Below, piece after piece: positions 49,599-58,585 of a stretch of 64,000 nt of DNA. This stretch comes from Mycolicibacter senuensis. Its GTDB lineage: Bacteria; Actinomycetota; Actinomycetes; Mycobacteriales; Mycobacteriaceae. Position numbers and translations under genes: made by a program. Below the pieces are notes generated by a model. It was not told the DNA's origin. It made no database searches and worked only from the letters and a program-made list of their open reading frames with translations. Position 1 is the first letter of the stretch. Each line of letters begins with the position of its first letter. The stretch covers positions 211,818-275,817 of the forward strand of contig NZ_LQPS01000054.1 of assembly GCF_002101885.1 (NCBI RefSeq). Reading direction: 5' to 3'.

Positions 49599-50675
49599 AT
49601 GACCCGCAGCATGCAGGCGATCGATGCCCTGCTGGCCGAACACGCCGCGCTGGAAACTCAGCTCGCCGACCCCGAACTGCACAACGATCCGGTCGAGGCC
49701 CGCCGGGCCGGCCGCAGGTTCGCTCAGTTGGCGCCGATCATCGCCACCCACCGCAAGCTCGAGTCGGCTCGCGGTGACCTGGAAGCCGCCCGCGAACTGG
49801 CCGCCGACGACGCGTCGTTCGCCGCGGAGGTGCCCGAACTCGAAGCCGCTGTCGCCGAACTGGACACCACGCTGACCGACATGCTCGCGCCACGCGACCC
49901 GCACGACGCCGACGACATCGTGCTCGAGGTCAAATCCGGCGAGGGCGGCGAGGAGTCGGCGCTGTTCGCCGCCGACCTGGCCCGGATGTACATCCGCTAC
50001 GCGGAGCGGCACGGCTGGAAGGTGACGTTGCTCGACGAGACCACGTCGGATCTGGGTGGCTACAAAGACGCCACAATCACCATCGCGAGCAGGGGCGACA
50101 GCGCCGACGGGGTGTGGTCGAAGATGAAGTTCGAGGGCGGCGTGCACCGGGTCCAGCGCGTCCCGGTCACCGAATCCCAGGGCCGCGTCCACACCTCGGC
50201 GGCCGGGGTGCTGGTCTATCCCGAACCCGAAGAGATCGCCGAAGTGGCCATCGACGAGTCGGACCTGCGCATCGACGTCTACCGGTCCTCCGGCAAGGGC
50301 GGCCAGGGCGTCAACACCACCGACTCCGCGGTGCGCCTCACCCACCTGCCGACCGGGATCGTGGTGACGTGTCAGAACGAGCGGTCCCAGCTGCAGAACA
50401 AGGCCCGCGCACTGCAGGTGCTGGCGGCCCGGCTGCAGGCACTCGCCGAGGAACAGGCGCAGGCCGACGCCTCAGCCGACCGGGCCAGCCAGATCCGTAC
50501 CGTGGACCGCAGCGAGCGCATCCGCACCTACAACTTCCCGGAGAACCGGATCACCGACCACCGCATCGGCTACAAGGCGCACAACCTCGATCAGGTTCTC
50601 GACGGGGACCTCGACGCGATGTTCGACGCGCTGGCCGCCGCCGACAAGGAAACCCGGTTGCAGGGGACGTCGTGA
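49599..50675 (+). CDS. prfA: Peptide chain release factor 1
   Basis: A 358-residue release factor for UAG and UAA stops. The universally conserved GGQ is in SSGKGGQGVNTTDSAVRLTH at residue 234, and ERSQLQNKARALQVL lies downstream. The helix-loop with codon-recognition residues is in the central region. The ATG at 49599 follows gatggaggtgag. Its stop overlaps prmC by 4 nt, and PrmC methylates its GGQ glutamine. Confidence 0.96.
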   Translation: MTRSMQAIDALLAEHAALETQLADPELHNDPVEARRAGRRFAQLAPIIATHRKLESARGDLEAARELAADDASFAAEVPELEAAVAELDTTLTDMLAPRDPHDADDIVLEVKSGEGGEESALFAADLARMYIRYAERHGWKVTLLDETTSDLGGYKDATITIASRGDSADGVWSKMKFEGGVHRVQRVPVTESQGRVHTSAAGVLVYPEPEEIAEVAIDESDLRIDVYRSSGKGGQGVNTTDSAVRLTHLPTGIVVTCQNERSQLQNKARALQVLAARLQALAEEQAQADASADRASQIRTVDRSERIRTYNFPENRITDHRIGYKAHNLDQVLDGDLDAMFDALAAADKETRLQGTS

Positions 50676-51514
50676 GTCTCCGGGACGCGATCGACTCCGC
50701 TGCCGCGCTTTTCGTCGATGCCGGAATCGATTCGGCCCGCTACGACGCCGAAGAACTCGCCGCTCATGCCGCCGGCACCCAGCGCGGCCGGCTGGCGCTG
50801 CTGAATCCACCCGATGACGAGTTCTTCGGACGTTACCGGGAATTGGTGGCCGCCCGCAGCTCCCGGATCCCGTTGCAGCACCTGATCGGGACCGCGGCCT
50901 TCGGTCCCGAGACACTGCACGTCGGTCCCGGCGTGTTCATCCCGCGACCGGAAACCGAGGCAATGCTCGAATGGGCGCTGGCACAACCACTTGGCCCGTG
51001 CCCGGTGATCGTCGACGCCTGTACCGGCTCCGGTGCCCTGGCGGTCGCATTGTCCCGCGCACGACCCGGCGCCCGGGTGCTCGCGGTCGACGACTCCGAG
51101 CCGGCACTGAACTACGCCCGACGCAACTGTGCGGACACGCCGGTGGAGTTGCGGCATGCCGACGTCACCACGCCGGGCGTGCTCTTTGAACTCGACGGCC
51201 GGGTCGACCTCGTGGTCAGCAACCCGCCCTACATCCCCGACGGCGCAGAACTGGATCCCGAAGTGGCCCAGCATGATCCACCGCACGCGCTGTTCGGCGG
51301 CCCGGACGGCATGTCGGTGATCACCCCGCTGGCCGCGCTGGCCGCCCGGCTGCTGCGCCCCGGCGGCCTGTTCGCCGTCGAACACGACGACACCACGTCG
51401 GCGGCGACGGCCGAAACCGTGCGCAGCACGGATTGCTTCGACGACGTGGTAACCAGAACGGACCTGGCCGGACGGCCGCGGTTTGTGACGGCGGTCAGGA
51501 ACGATCAACGATGA
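50672..51514 (+). CDS. prmC: Release factor glutamine methyltransferase (PrmC/HemK)
   Basis: A 280-residue S-adenosylmethionine-dependent methyltransferase that modifies the glutamine of the release factor GGQ loop. VIVDACTGSGALAVALSRAR is the AdoMet loop and VSNPPYIP the catalytic NPPY motif. The GTG start overlaps prfA, so enzyme and substrate are coupled. It overlaps the next gene by 4 nt. Confidence 0.94.
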   Translation: MSLRDAIDSAAALFVDAGIDSARYDAEELAAHAAGTQRGRLALLNPPDDEFFGRYRELVAARSSRIPLQHLIGTAAFGPETLHVGPGVFIPRPETEAMLEWALAQPLGPCPVIVDACTGSGALAVALSRARPGARVLAVDDSEPALNYARRNCADTPVELRHADVTTPGVLFELDGRVDLVVSNPPYIPDGAELDPEVAQHDPPHALFGGPDGMSVITPLAALAARLLRPGGLFAVEHDDTTSAATAETVRSTDCFDDVVTRTDLAGRPRFVTAVRNDQR

Positions 51515-52170
51515 CAGAGGTTTTCGACTGCGCTGATGCGGCTCAGCGCGCGGCGGGGATCGCCGCGGCGATCGACGCCGTCCGCGGGGGCCGATTGGCG
51601 GTGCTGCCCACCGATACCGTCTACGGCATCGGCGCCGACGCCTTCAATGTTGCCGGGGTCACCGCGCTGCTGGCGGCCAAACGACGCGGCCGCGACATGC
51701 CGGTGGGCGTGCTGGTCGGCTCGTGGACCTCCATCGACGGGCTGGCCCTGGTGGTGCCCGATAGCGCCCGCGAACTGATCCGCGCGTTCTGGCCGGGCGC
51801 GCTCAGCGTGATCGTCAACCAGGCGCCGTCACTGCAGTGGGACCTCGGCGACGCCCGCGGCACCGTCATGGTGCGCATGCCACTGCACCCGGTGGCCCTG
51901 GAAGTGCTCAAAGCCGTGGGCCCGATGGCGGTGTCCAGCGCCAACATCTCCGGCGGCGCCCCGGCCGTCGACGCCGACGCAGCGCGCGGACAACTCGGCG
52001 ACACCGTCGACGTCTACCTCGACGCGGGCCCCGCCGAACAGGGCGAAGCCTCCACGATCGTCGACCTGACCGGACCCGCGCCGCGCATCGTGCGGACCGG
52101 CCCGGTCTCGGCCGAGCAGATCGGCGCGGTCCTGGGACAGGACCCGGCGGCGCTGACGGAGGCGCCGTGA
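51511..52170 (+). CDS. L-threonylcarbamoyladenylate synthase (TsaC/Sua5-like)
   Basis: A 219-residue YrdC/Sua5 protein that prepares the threonylcarbamoyl group for t6A37 in tRNAs. LAVLPTDTVYGIGADAFN is the characteristic ATP-site motif, and AVSSANISGGAPAVDADA the second. The ATG at 51511 overlaps prmC. Its stop overlaps the wecA start, continuing the coupled operon. Confidence 0.93.
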   Translation: MTEVFDCADAAQRAAGIAAAIDAVRGGRLAVLPTDTVYGIGADAFNVAGVTALLAAKRRGRDMPVGVLVGSWTSIDGLALVVPDSARELIRAFWPGALSVIVNQAPSLQWDLGDARGTVMVRMPLHPVALEVLKAVGPMAVSSANISGGAPAVDADAARGQLGDTVDVYLDAGPAEQGEASTIVDLTGPAPRIVRTGPVSAEQIGAVLGQDPAALTEAP

Positions 52171-53345
52171 CCAGCCTGCTGGCGCTGGCCGACCGCGGTG
52201 CCGGGGTGCCGCTGCGGGAACTCGCGCTGGTCGGATTGACCGCCGCGATCATCACCTACTTCACCACCGGGCCGGTCCGCTGGCTGGCCACCCGGATCGG
52301 TGCGGTCGCCTACCCGCGCGAACGCGACGTGCATGTGCAGCCGACGCCGCGGATGGGCGGGCTGGCGATGTACGTCGGCATCGTCGCCGCGATCTTCCTG
52401 GCATCGCAGCTGCCCGCGCTGACCCGGGGCTTCGTCTACTCCACCGGTATGCCGGCGGTGGTGCTGGCCGGCGGGGTGATCATGGGCATCGGGCTGCTCG
52501 ACGACAAATGGGGCCTGGACGCGCTGACCAAGTTCGCCGGTCAGATCACCGCCGCCAGCGTGCTGGTCACCATGGGCGTCGCGTGGAGCGTGCTCTACAT
52601 CCCGATCGGCGGTGTCGGCACGGTGGTGCTCGATCAGGTGTCGTCGATCCTGCTCACCCTGGCGTTGACGGTCTCGATCGTCAACGCGATGAACTTCGTG
52701 GACGGACTCGACGGCTTGGCCGCGGGCCTCGGATTGATCACCGCGCTGGCGATCTGCATGTTCTCGGTAGGCGTGCTGTCCGACCACGGGGGCGACGTGT
52801 TGTTCTATCCGCCCGCGCTGATCTCGGTGGCGCTGGCCGGAGCCTGCCTGGGATTTCTGCCGCACAACTTCAGCCCCGCGAAGATCTTCATGGGGGACTC
52901 GGGGTCGATGCTGATCGGTCTGATGCTGGCCGCCGCGTCGACCACCGCCGCGGGCCCGATCTCGCAAACCGCTTACGGCGCCCGCGACGTCTTCGGGCTG
53001 TTGGCGCCGTTCCTGCTGGTGGCGGCCGTGGTCTCCGTACCCGCGCTGGATGTGCTGCTGGCGATCATCCGCCGTACCCGTGCCGGGCGCAGCCCGTTCA
53101 GTCCGGACAAGATGCATCTGCACCACCGGCTGCTGCAGATCGGCCACTCCGAGCGCCGCGTGGTGCTGCTGATCTATTTGTGGACGGCGATCGTCGCCTT
53201 CGGCGCGGCGGGAACGATCTTCTTCGACCCGCGCTACACCGGTGCGGTGATGCTGGGTGCGATGCTCATCGCGATTGTCGTTACGCTCATCCCGCTGCTG
53301 CGTCGTGGTGACGGACTGGAGGACAGCCCCTACGACACGCGGTAG
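52167..53345 (+). CDS. wecA: Decaprenyl-phosphate GlcNAc-1-phosphate transferase (WecA)
   Basis: A 392-residue integral membrane enzyme that adds GlcNAc-1-P to decaprenyl phosphate, the first step of arabinogalactan linker synthesis. About ten hydrophobic spans are present. Catalytic blocks DVHVQPTPRMGGLAMY, GLLDDKWGLDALTKF, NAMNFVDGLDGLAAGL and KIFMGDSGSMLIGL fit the MraY/WecA family. The GTG at 52167 is the family start. In M. tuberculosis this is Rv1302 (rfe). Confidence 0.94.
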   Translation: MTSLLALADRGAGVPLRELALVGLTAAIITYFTTGPVRWLATRIGAVAYPRERDVHVQPTPRMGGLAMYVGIVAAIFLASQLPALTRGFVYSTGMPAVVLAGGVIMGIGLLDDKWGLDALTKFAGQITAASVLVTMGVAWSVLYIPIGGVGTVVLDQVSSILLTLALTVSIVNAMNFVDGLDGLAAGLGLITALAICMFSVGVLSDHGGDVLFYPPALISVALAGACLGFLPHNFSPAKIFMGDSGSMLIGLMLAAASTTAAGPISQTAYGARDVFGLLAPFLLVAAVVSVPALDVLLAIIRRTRAGRSPFSPDKMHLHHRLLQIGHSERRVVLLIYLWTAIVAFGAAGTIFFDPRYTGAVMLGAMLIAIVVTLIPLLRRGDGLEDSPYDTR

Positions 53346-53400
53346 TAGCACCGTCTAAGATGGTGTTGTAGGTGGTTCCGCAGCGCGATCGGGCATCCGA

Positions 53401-53406
53401 TACGCT
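53401..53406 (+). promoter_or_regulatory. Candidate -10 element of the atp operon
   Basis: TACGCT at 53401, with upstream CCGA as extended contact, is a possible -10 in the 115-nt gap between wecA and the atpI-like gene. A second candidate, TAAGAT, lies at 53356. No good -35 at the right spacing was found for either. Confidence 0.25.
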
Positions 53407-53460
53407 CGGCGGGCGACTTCAGGACAGTGACGCAGGGCAAGTCGAGATTGGGGTGAGGCG

Positions 53461-53916
53461 GTGACGACACCAGCGCAGGACGCGCCGTTGGTGTTGCCGT
53501 CGGTGGTATTCCAGCCGATTCGGCTGCTGCTCATTTGCGTAGCGCTGACCGCGGTGGCGACATTGGCCGCCGCCGGACTCGGCCACGTGATGTTCGGGGC
53601 GTTCTTCGGCTTCGGGCTGGCCCTCGGATTGGTCAACGCGCTGCTGATCCGCCGCTCAGTCCAGTCGATCACCGCCCAGGACCACCCGCTGAAATCGAAG
53701 ATGGCGATGAACTCCGCGACGCGCCTGCTGGCGATCACGGTCGTCGGTCTGGTCGTCGCCTACCTGTTCCGCCCCCAGGGCCTGGGTGTGCTGTTCGGGC
53801 TGGCACTGTTCGAGGTCCTCTTGGTGGCTACCACCGCACTGCCGGTGATGAAGAAGCTGCGCAGCGCGGCAGCGACCGGCACAGACGCTCTTGGCACGGA
53901 AGGGACTGCACAGTAG
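53461..53916 (+). CDS. ATP synthase subunit I-like membrane protein (Rv1303 homologue)
   Basis: A 151-residue membrane protein with four hydrophobic spans (LLLICVALTAVATLAAAGLG; VMFGAFFGFGLALGLVNALL; and two more). It occupies the AtpI position ahead of atpB and starts with GTG. AtpI-like proteins help assemble the c-ring or handle magnesium. Sequence conservation is low, so position and topology are the main evidence. Confidence 0.8.
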   Translation: MTTPAQDAPLVLPSVVFQPIRLLLICVALTAVATLAAAGLGHVMFGAFFGFGLALGLVNALLIRRSVQSITAQDHPLKSKMAMNSATRLLAITVVGLVVAYLFRPQGLGVLFGLALFEVLLVATTALPVMKKLRSAAATGTDALGTEGTAQ

Positions 53917-53918
53917 CG

Positions 53919-54680
53919 ATGATCGAGACCACCCTGGCCGAGGCCGCGATCGAAGTCGGCCACCACGAAACCGCCGTCTGGCCGGTGCTCGGGACCGTCA
54001 ACATCGACACGATCACGTCGAGCGCGATCGCCGCGGTGGTCGTCATCGCCTTGGCGTTCTATCTGCGGGCCAAGGTCACCTCGACCGGGGTTCCCGGCGG
54101 TGTCCAGTTGTTCTTCGAGGCGATCACCGTTCAGATGCGCAACCAGATCGAGGGTGCGATCGGGATGCGAATCGCCCCGTTCGTGCTGCCGCTGGCGGTG
54201 ACCATCTTCGTGTTCATCCTGGTGTCCAACTGGATGGGCGTGTTCCCCGTGCAGTACTCGGATGCATCCGGAGCTACCAAGGAACTGTTCGCCCCGCCGG
54301 CCTCCGACATCAACTACGTGTTGGCGTTGGCCCTGTTCGTGTTCTTCTGCTACCACCTGGCCGGGTTCTGGCGCCGGGGCTTCCTGGGCCACCCGTGGCG
54401 GGTGCTCAAGGGACACGTGGCGATCCTGGCTCCGATCAACCTGGTCGAAGAGATCGCCAAGCCGGTTTCGCTGTCGCTGCGACTTTTCGGCAACATCTTC
54501 GCCGGCGGCATCCTGGTCGGCCTGATCGCGATGTTCCCGCCCTACATCATGTGGGCGCCCAACGCGGTATGGAAAGCGTTCGACTTGTTCGTCGGCCTGA
54601 TCCAGGCCTTCATCTTCGCCCTGCTGACGATCCTGTACTTCTCGCAGGCCATGGAGATGGACGAACATGCAGACCACTAG
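53919..54680 (+). CDS. atpB: ATP synthase Fo subunit a
   Basis: A 253-residue membrane subunit that forms the proton path with the c-ring. The essential arginine is in VEEIAKPVSLSLRLFGNIFA (SLRLFGN). Membrane spans are clear. The start is an ATG two bases after the stop of the preceding gene. Downstream come atpE, F, H, A, G, D and C. Confidence 0.96.
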   Translation: MIETTLAEAAIEVGHHETAVWPVLGTVNIDTITSSAIAAVVVIALAFYLRAKVTSTGVPGGVQLFFEAITVQMRNQIEGAIGMRIAPFVLPLAVTIFVFILVSNWMGVFPVQYSDASGATKELFAPPASDINYVLALALFVFFCYHLAGFWRRGFLGHPWRVLKGHVAILAPINLVEEIAKPVSLSLRLFGNIFAGGILVGLIAMFPPYIMWAPNAVWKAFDLFVGLIQAFIFALLTILYFSQAMEMDEHADH

Positions 54681-54734
54681 TAACCAGCAAGCCTGACACC
54701 ACAACAAAGACCTGGTAGAGAACTACCAGCTAGC

Positions 54735-54741
54735 AAGGAGG
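54735..54741 (+). promoter_or_regulatory. Strong ribosome binding site of atpE
   Basis: aaggagg, a near-perfect anti-Shine-Dalgarno match, lies 6 nt before the atpE ATG at 54748. It fits the need for about nine copies of subunit c for each synthase, more than any other subunit. Confidence 0.75.
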
Positions 54742-54747
54742 AAAAGT

Positions 54748-54993
54748 ATGGACCCCACAATCGCGGCCGGCGCCCTCATCGGCGGTGGCCTCATCATGGC
54801 CGGTGGCGCGATCGGTGCCGGTATCGGTGACGGCATCGCGGGTAACGCGCTGATCTCCGGAATCGCCCGGCAGCCCGAGGCGCAGGGCCGGCTGTTCACC
54901 CCGTTCTTCATCACCGTCGGTCTGGTGGAAGCGGCCTACTTCATCAACCTGGCGTTCATGGCGCTGTTCGTCTTCGCCACCCCGGTCGGTTAG
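54748..54993 (+). CDS. atpE: ATP synthase Fo subunit c (bedaquiline target)
   Basis: An 81-residue hairpin subunit of the proton-driven rotor. The proton-carrying Glu61 is in GLVEAAYFINLAF. Positions Asp28, Ala63 and Ile66, where bedaquiline resistance changes occur in mycobacteria, carry the drug-sensitive residues. The sequence is nearly identical to M. tuberculosis AtpE as I recall it. The strong ribosome site is listed separately. Confidence 0.97.
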   Translation: MDPTIAAGALIGGGLIMAGGAIGAGIGDGIAGNALISGIARQPEAQGRLFTPFFITVGLVEAAYFINLAFMALFVFATPVG

Positions 54994-55002
54994 TCCGCTC
55001 CT

Positions 55003-55536
55003 ATGGGTGACATGAGCGTCGTCGTCCTGGCCGCGACCCGCCAGGTCGCCGCGGGAGCGGAGGAAGGCGAAAGCGCCAACTTCCTGCTCCCCAACGGCAC
55101 CTTCTTCGTCGTGCTGGGCATTTTCTTGGTCGTGCTCGGTGTGATCGGCACCTTCGTGGTGCCGCCGATCATGAGGGTGTTGCGGGAGCGCGACAACATG
55201 GTCACCAAGACTCTCGCCGACAACCGGGAGTCAGCCGAGCAGTTCGCGGCCGCCGACGCCGACTACGAGAAGCAGATGGCGGCCGCGCGCCTGGAGGCGA
55301 CGACCGTGCGCGACGAGGCTCGGGCCGAGGGCCGCAAGGCCATCGACGAGCAGCGGTCGGCGGCGGAGGCGGAGGTGGCCACGACGTTGCAGGCCGCCAG
55401 CGAGCAACTCAAGCAGGAAGGCGATGCGGTGAGTGAGCAGTTGCAGGCCCGGGTGGCGACCCTGTCAGCCACCCTGGCCGGTCGGATTCTCGGCGTCGAA
55501 GCCGAGACACTCTCCGCGGCGAACACGGGGCGGTAG
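55003..55536 (+). CDS. atpF: ATP synthase Fo subunit b
   Basis: A 177-residue stalk subunit. One membrane span (FFVVLGIFLVVLGVIGTFVV) and a long hydrophilic helix (NRESAEQFAAADADYEKQM) form the peripheral stalk. The ATG at 55003 fits the family; a second ATG at 55015 is possible. Confidence 0.95.
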   Translation: MGDMSVVVLAATRQVAAGAEEGESANFLLPNGTFFVVLGIFLVVLGVIGTFVVPPIMRVLRERDNMVTKTLADNRESAEQFAAADADYEKQMAAARLEATTVRDEARAEGRKAIDEQRSAAEAEVATTLQAASEQLKQEGDAVSEQLQARVATLSATLAGRILGVEAETLSAANTGR

Positions 55537-55544
55537 CAACAGAG

Positions 55545-56882
55545 ATGTCGACATTCATCGGGCAGCTGGTCGGCTTTGCCGTCATCGTCTGGCTGCTGGT
55601 CAAGTTCGTGGTTCCGCCGGTGCGCAGGCTGATGGCCGACCAGCAGGAGTCGGTGCGTCGGCAGTTGGAGGAGGCCGCTGCGGCCGCCGCCCGGCTGACC
55701 GAGGCCGGCCAGGCGCACGCCACCGCAATCGCCAACGCCGAGACCGAGTCGCAGCGGGTGACCGCCGAAGCCCGCACCGATGCTGAGCGGCTCGCTGAGC
55801 AACTGCGCGGTCAGGCCGGCGTTGAGGCCGAGCGCGTCAAGTCCGCCGGCGGTCAGCAGGTGGGCCTGATGCGTGCCCAGCTGATCCGTGAACTGCGGGC
55901 CGGCCTCGGGGCGGAAGCGGTACAGCGCGCGGCCGAGCTGGTTCGCGACCACGTCGCCGACCCGCAACGCCAGGCCGCCACCGTCGACCGGTTCCTCGAC
56001 GAACTCGACGCGATGGCACCGAAGTCGGTCGAGGTCGAATCGCCGATCCTGGCCCGGATGCGCTCCGCGAGCCGGGACGCCCTCAAGGGTCTGCTCGGCA
56101 AGTTCGACGAGGTGGCAGGCGGCCTCGATGAGCAGGGCCTGTCTACGCTGGCCGGTGACTTGACCGCGGTCGCCGACGTGCTGGGGCGCGAGACCGTGGT
56201 GACACGGCACCTGACGGTGCCCACCGAAGACCCCGCCCCGAAGGTTCGCCTGGTGCAGCGGTTGTTCTCCGGCAAGATCGGTGATCCGGCCCTGACGCTG
56301 GTGTCCGACGCCGCCGCGGCCCGGTGGTCCAACGACGGCGACCTCATCGCGGCGGCCGAACACGTCGCGCGGCAGGCGCTGCTGCTGTCTGCCGAACGCG
56401 CGGACAGCCTCGACGAGGTGGAGGACCAGCTGTTCCGGTTCTCCCGCATCCTCGATGCCCAGCCCCGGCTGGACACGCTGCTCAGTGACACCGCAACGCC
56501 GGCCGCCGGCCGGGTGGGGCTGGTACGCAACGTCATCGGCGGCGGCAGTGGCGCCAATTCGATCACCACCGCGCTGCTGGAGCAGACCGTCCGGTTGCTG
56601 CGCGGTCAGTCCGCGCACCAGGCGATCACCGAACTCGCCCAGATCGCGGTGGCACGCCGCGGCGAAGTGGTGGCGCACGTCGGGGCGGCCGCCGAACTCA
56701 GCGACGCCCAGCGCACCCGGCTCAACACCGTACTGAGCCGGATCTACAGCCACCCGGTGCGCGTGCAGGTCGGCGTCGACCCCGAACTGTTGGGCGGGCT
56801 GGCGATCGCCGTCGGCGACGAGGTGATCGACGGGACACTGTCCTCGCGCCTGGTCGCCGCAAAGACGCAATTGCCCGACTGA
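55545..56882 (+). CDS. atpH: ATP synthase fused subunit b-delta
   Basis: A 445-residue chain with an N-terminal b-type membrane helix (FIGQLVGFAVIVWLLVKFVV), a long coiled middle, and a delta-type C-terminus (from about 270). This fusion is typical of mycobacteria (M. tuberculosis Rv1307, 446 residues). It forms one half of the peripheral stalk that holds F1. Confidence 0.95.
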   Translation: MSTFIGQLVGFAVIVWLLVKFVVPPVRRLMADQQESVRRQLEEAAAAAARLTEAGQAHATAIANAETESQRVTAEARTDAERLAEQLRGQAGVEAERVKSAGGQQVGLMRAQLIRELRAGLGAEAVQRAAELVRDHVADPQRQAATVDRFLDELDAMAPKSVEVESPILARMRSASRDALKGLLGKFDEVAGGLDEQGLSTLAGDLTAVADVLGRETVVTRHLTVPTEDPAPKVRLVQRLFSGKIGDPALTLVSDAAAARWSNDGDLIAAAEHVARQALLLSAERADSLDEVEDQLFRFSRILDAQPRLDTLLSDTATPAAGRVGLVRNVIGGGSGANSITTALLEQTVRLLRGQSAHQAITELAQIAVARRGEVVAHVGAAAELSDAQRTRLNTVLSRIYSHPVRVQVGVDPELLGGLAIAVGDEVIDGTLSSRLVAAKTQLPD

Positions 56883-56928
56883 CCAAAAACCTAGATCCAT
56901 CACCAAGAAGGCAGGAAGACGAGAAGCC

Positions 56929-58578
56929 ATGGCAGAGTTGACAATCTCCTCTGACGACATTCAGGGGGCGATCGAGGAGTACGTGAGCTCCTTCAGCGCC
57001 GACACCGCGCGCGAGGAGGTCGGCAGCGTCATCGACGCCGGTGACGGCATCGCACACGTCGAGGGTCTGCCTTCGGTGATGACCCAGGAGCTCCTCGAGT
57101 TCCCCGGCGGGGTGCTGGGCGTGGCCCTGAACCTCGACGAGCACAGCGTCGGCACGGTGATCCTGGGAGACTTCGAGCACATCGAGCAGGGCCAGCAGGT
57201 CAAGCGGACCGGCGAAGTGCTCTCGGTGCCGGTCGGCGACGGTTTCCTCGGCCGGGTGGTCAACCCGCTCGGCCAGCCGATCGACGCCCGGGGCGAGATC
57301 GAGGCCGAGACACGTCGGCCGCTGGAGATGCAGGCCCCCTCGGTGGTGCAGCGCCAGAGCGTCAGCGAGCCGCTGCAGACCGGCGTCAAGGCCGTCGACG
57401 CCATGACCCCGATCGGTCGCGGCCAGCGCCAGCTCATCATCGGTGACCGCAAGACCGGCAAGACCGCATTGTGTGTGGACACCATCCTCAACCAGCGCCA
57501 GAACTGGGAGACCGGGGACCCCAACCAACAGGTCCGCTGCGTGTACGTCGCGATCGGTCAGAAGGGCACCACCATCGCCAGCGTGCGCCGCGCGCTGGAA
57601 GAGGGCGGCGCCATGGACTACACCACGATCGTCGCGGCTCCGGCCTCGGACTCCGCCGGCTTCAAGTGGCTGGCTCCCTACACCGGCTCGGCGATCGCCC
57701 AGCACTGGATGTACTCGGGCAAACACGTGCTGATCGTGTTCGACGACCTCACCAAGCAGGCCGAGGCCTACCGCGCCATCTCGCTGCTGCTGCGCCGTCC
57801 CCCCGGCCGCGAGGCCTACCCGGGCGACGTGTTCTACCTGCACTCCCGGCTGCTGGAGCGTTGCGCCAAGCTCTCCGACGAGCTCGGCGGCGGTTCGCTG
57901 ACCGGCCTGCCGATCATCGAGACCAAGGCCAACGACATCTCGGCCTACATCCCGACCAACGTCATCTCGATCACCGATGGCCAGTGCTTCCTGGAGAGCG
58001 ACCTGTTCAACCAGGGTGTCCGGCCGGCCATCAACGTAGGTGTGTCGGTTTCCCGGGTCGGTGGCGCCGCCCAGATCAAGGCCATGAAAGAGGTGGCTGG
58101 CTCGCTGCGTCTGGATCTGTCGCAGTACCGCGAGCTGGAGGCGTTCGCGGCCTTCGCTTCCGACTTGGACGCCACCTCCAAAGCGCAGCTGGAACGCGGT
58201 GCTCGGCTGGTCGAACTGCTCAAGCAGCCCCAGTACGCGCCGATGCCCGTCGAGGAACAGGTCGTCGCGGTCTTCCTGGGTACCGAGGGGCACCTGGACT
58301 CGGTGCCGGTCGAGGACGTCGCCCGGTTCGAATCCGAGTTCCTCGACCACATCCGGGCCTCCGAGAGCGACATCCTGACCGGCATCCGCGAGTCCAAGAA
58401 ACTCTCCGATGAGGCCGGCGAGAAACTGGTCGCGGCCATCGGACAGTTCAAGAAGGGCTTCGCCGCCACCGACGGCAGCTCGGTGGTGCCCGACGAACGC
58501 GTCGAAGCGCTCGACGAGGACGAGCTCGGCAAGGAAGCGGTGCAGGTCCGCAAGGCCCCGCCGGCGAAGAAGAGGTAA
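56929..58578 (+). CDS. atpA: ATP synthase F1 subunit alpha
   Basis: A 549-residue nucleotide-binding subunit. Walker A is GDRKTGKTALCVDTI near residue 171. The last 35 residues after about 513 (SSVVPDERVEALDEDELG onward) are the mycobacterial extension that holds back ATP hydrolysis. ATG at 56929 follows gaag-rich spacer. It works with beta and gamma in the catalytic head. Confidence 0.96.
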   Translation: MAELTISSDDIQGAIEEYVSSFSADTAREEVGSVIDAGDGIAHVEGLPSVMTQELLEFPGGVLGVALNLDEHSVGTVILGDFEHIEQGQQVKRTGEVLSVPVGDGFLGRVVNPLGQPIDARGEIEAETRRPLEMQAPSVVQRQSVSEPLQTGVKAVDAMTPIGRGQRQLIIGDRKTGKTALCVDTILNQRQNWETGDPNQQVRCVYVAIGQKGTTIASVRRALEEGGAMDYTTIVAAPASDSAGFKWLAPYTGSAIAQHWMYSGKHVLIVFDDLTKQAEAYRAISLLLRRPPGREAYPGDVFYLHSRLLERCAKLSDELGGGSLTGLPIIETKANDISAYIPTNVISITDGQCFLESDLFNQGVRPAINVGVSVSRVGGAAQIKAMKEVAGSLRLDLSQYRELEAFAAFASDLDATSKAQLERGARLVELLKQPQYAPMPVEEQVVAVFLGTEGHLDSVPVEDVARFESEFLDHIRASESDILTGIRESKKLSDEAGEKLVAAIGQFKKGFAATDGSSVVPDERVEALDEDELGKEAVQVRKAPPAKKR

Positions 58579-58585
58579 CACCGCC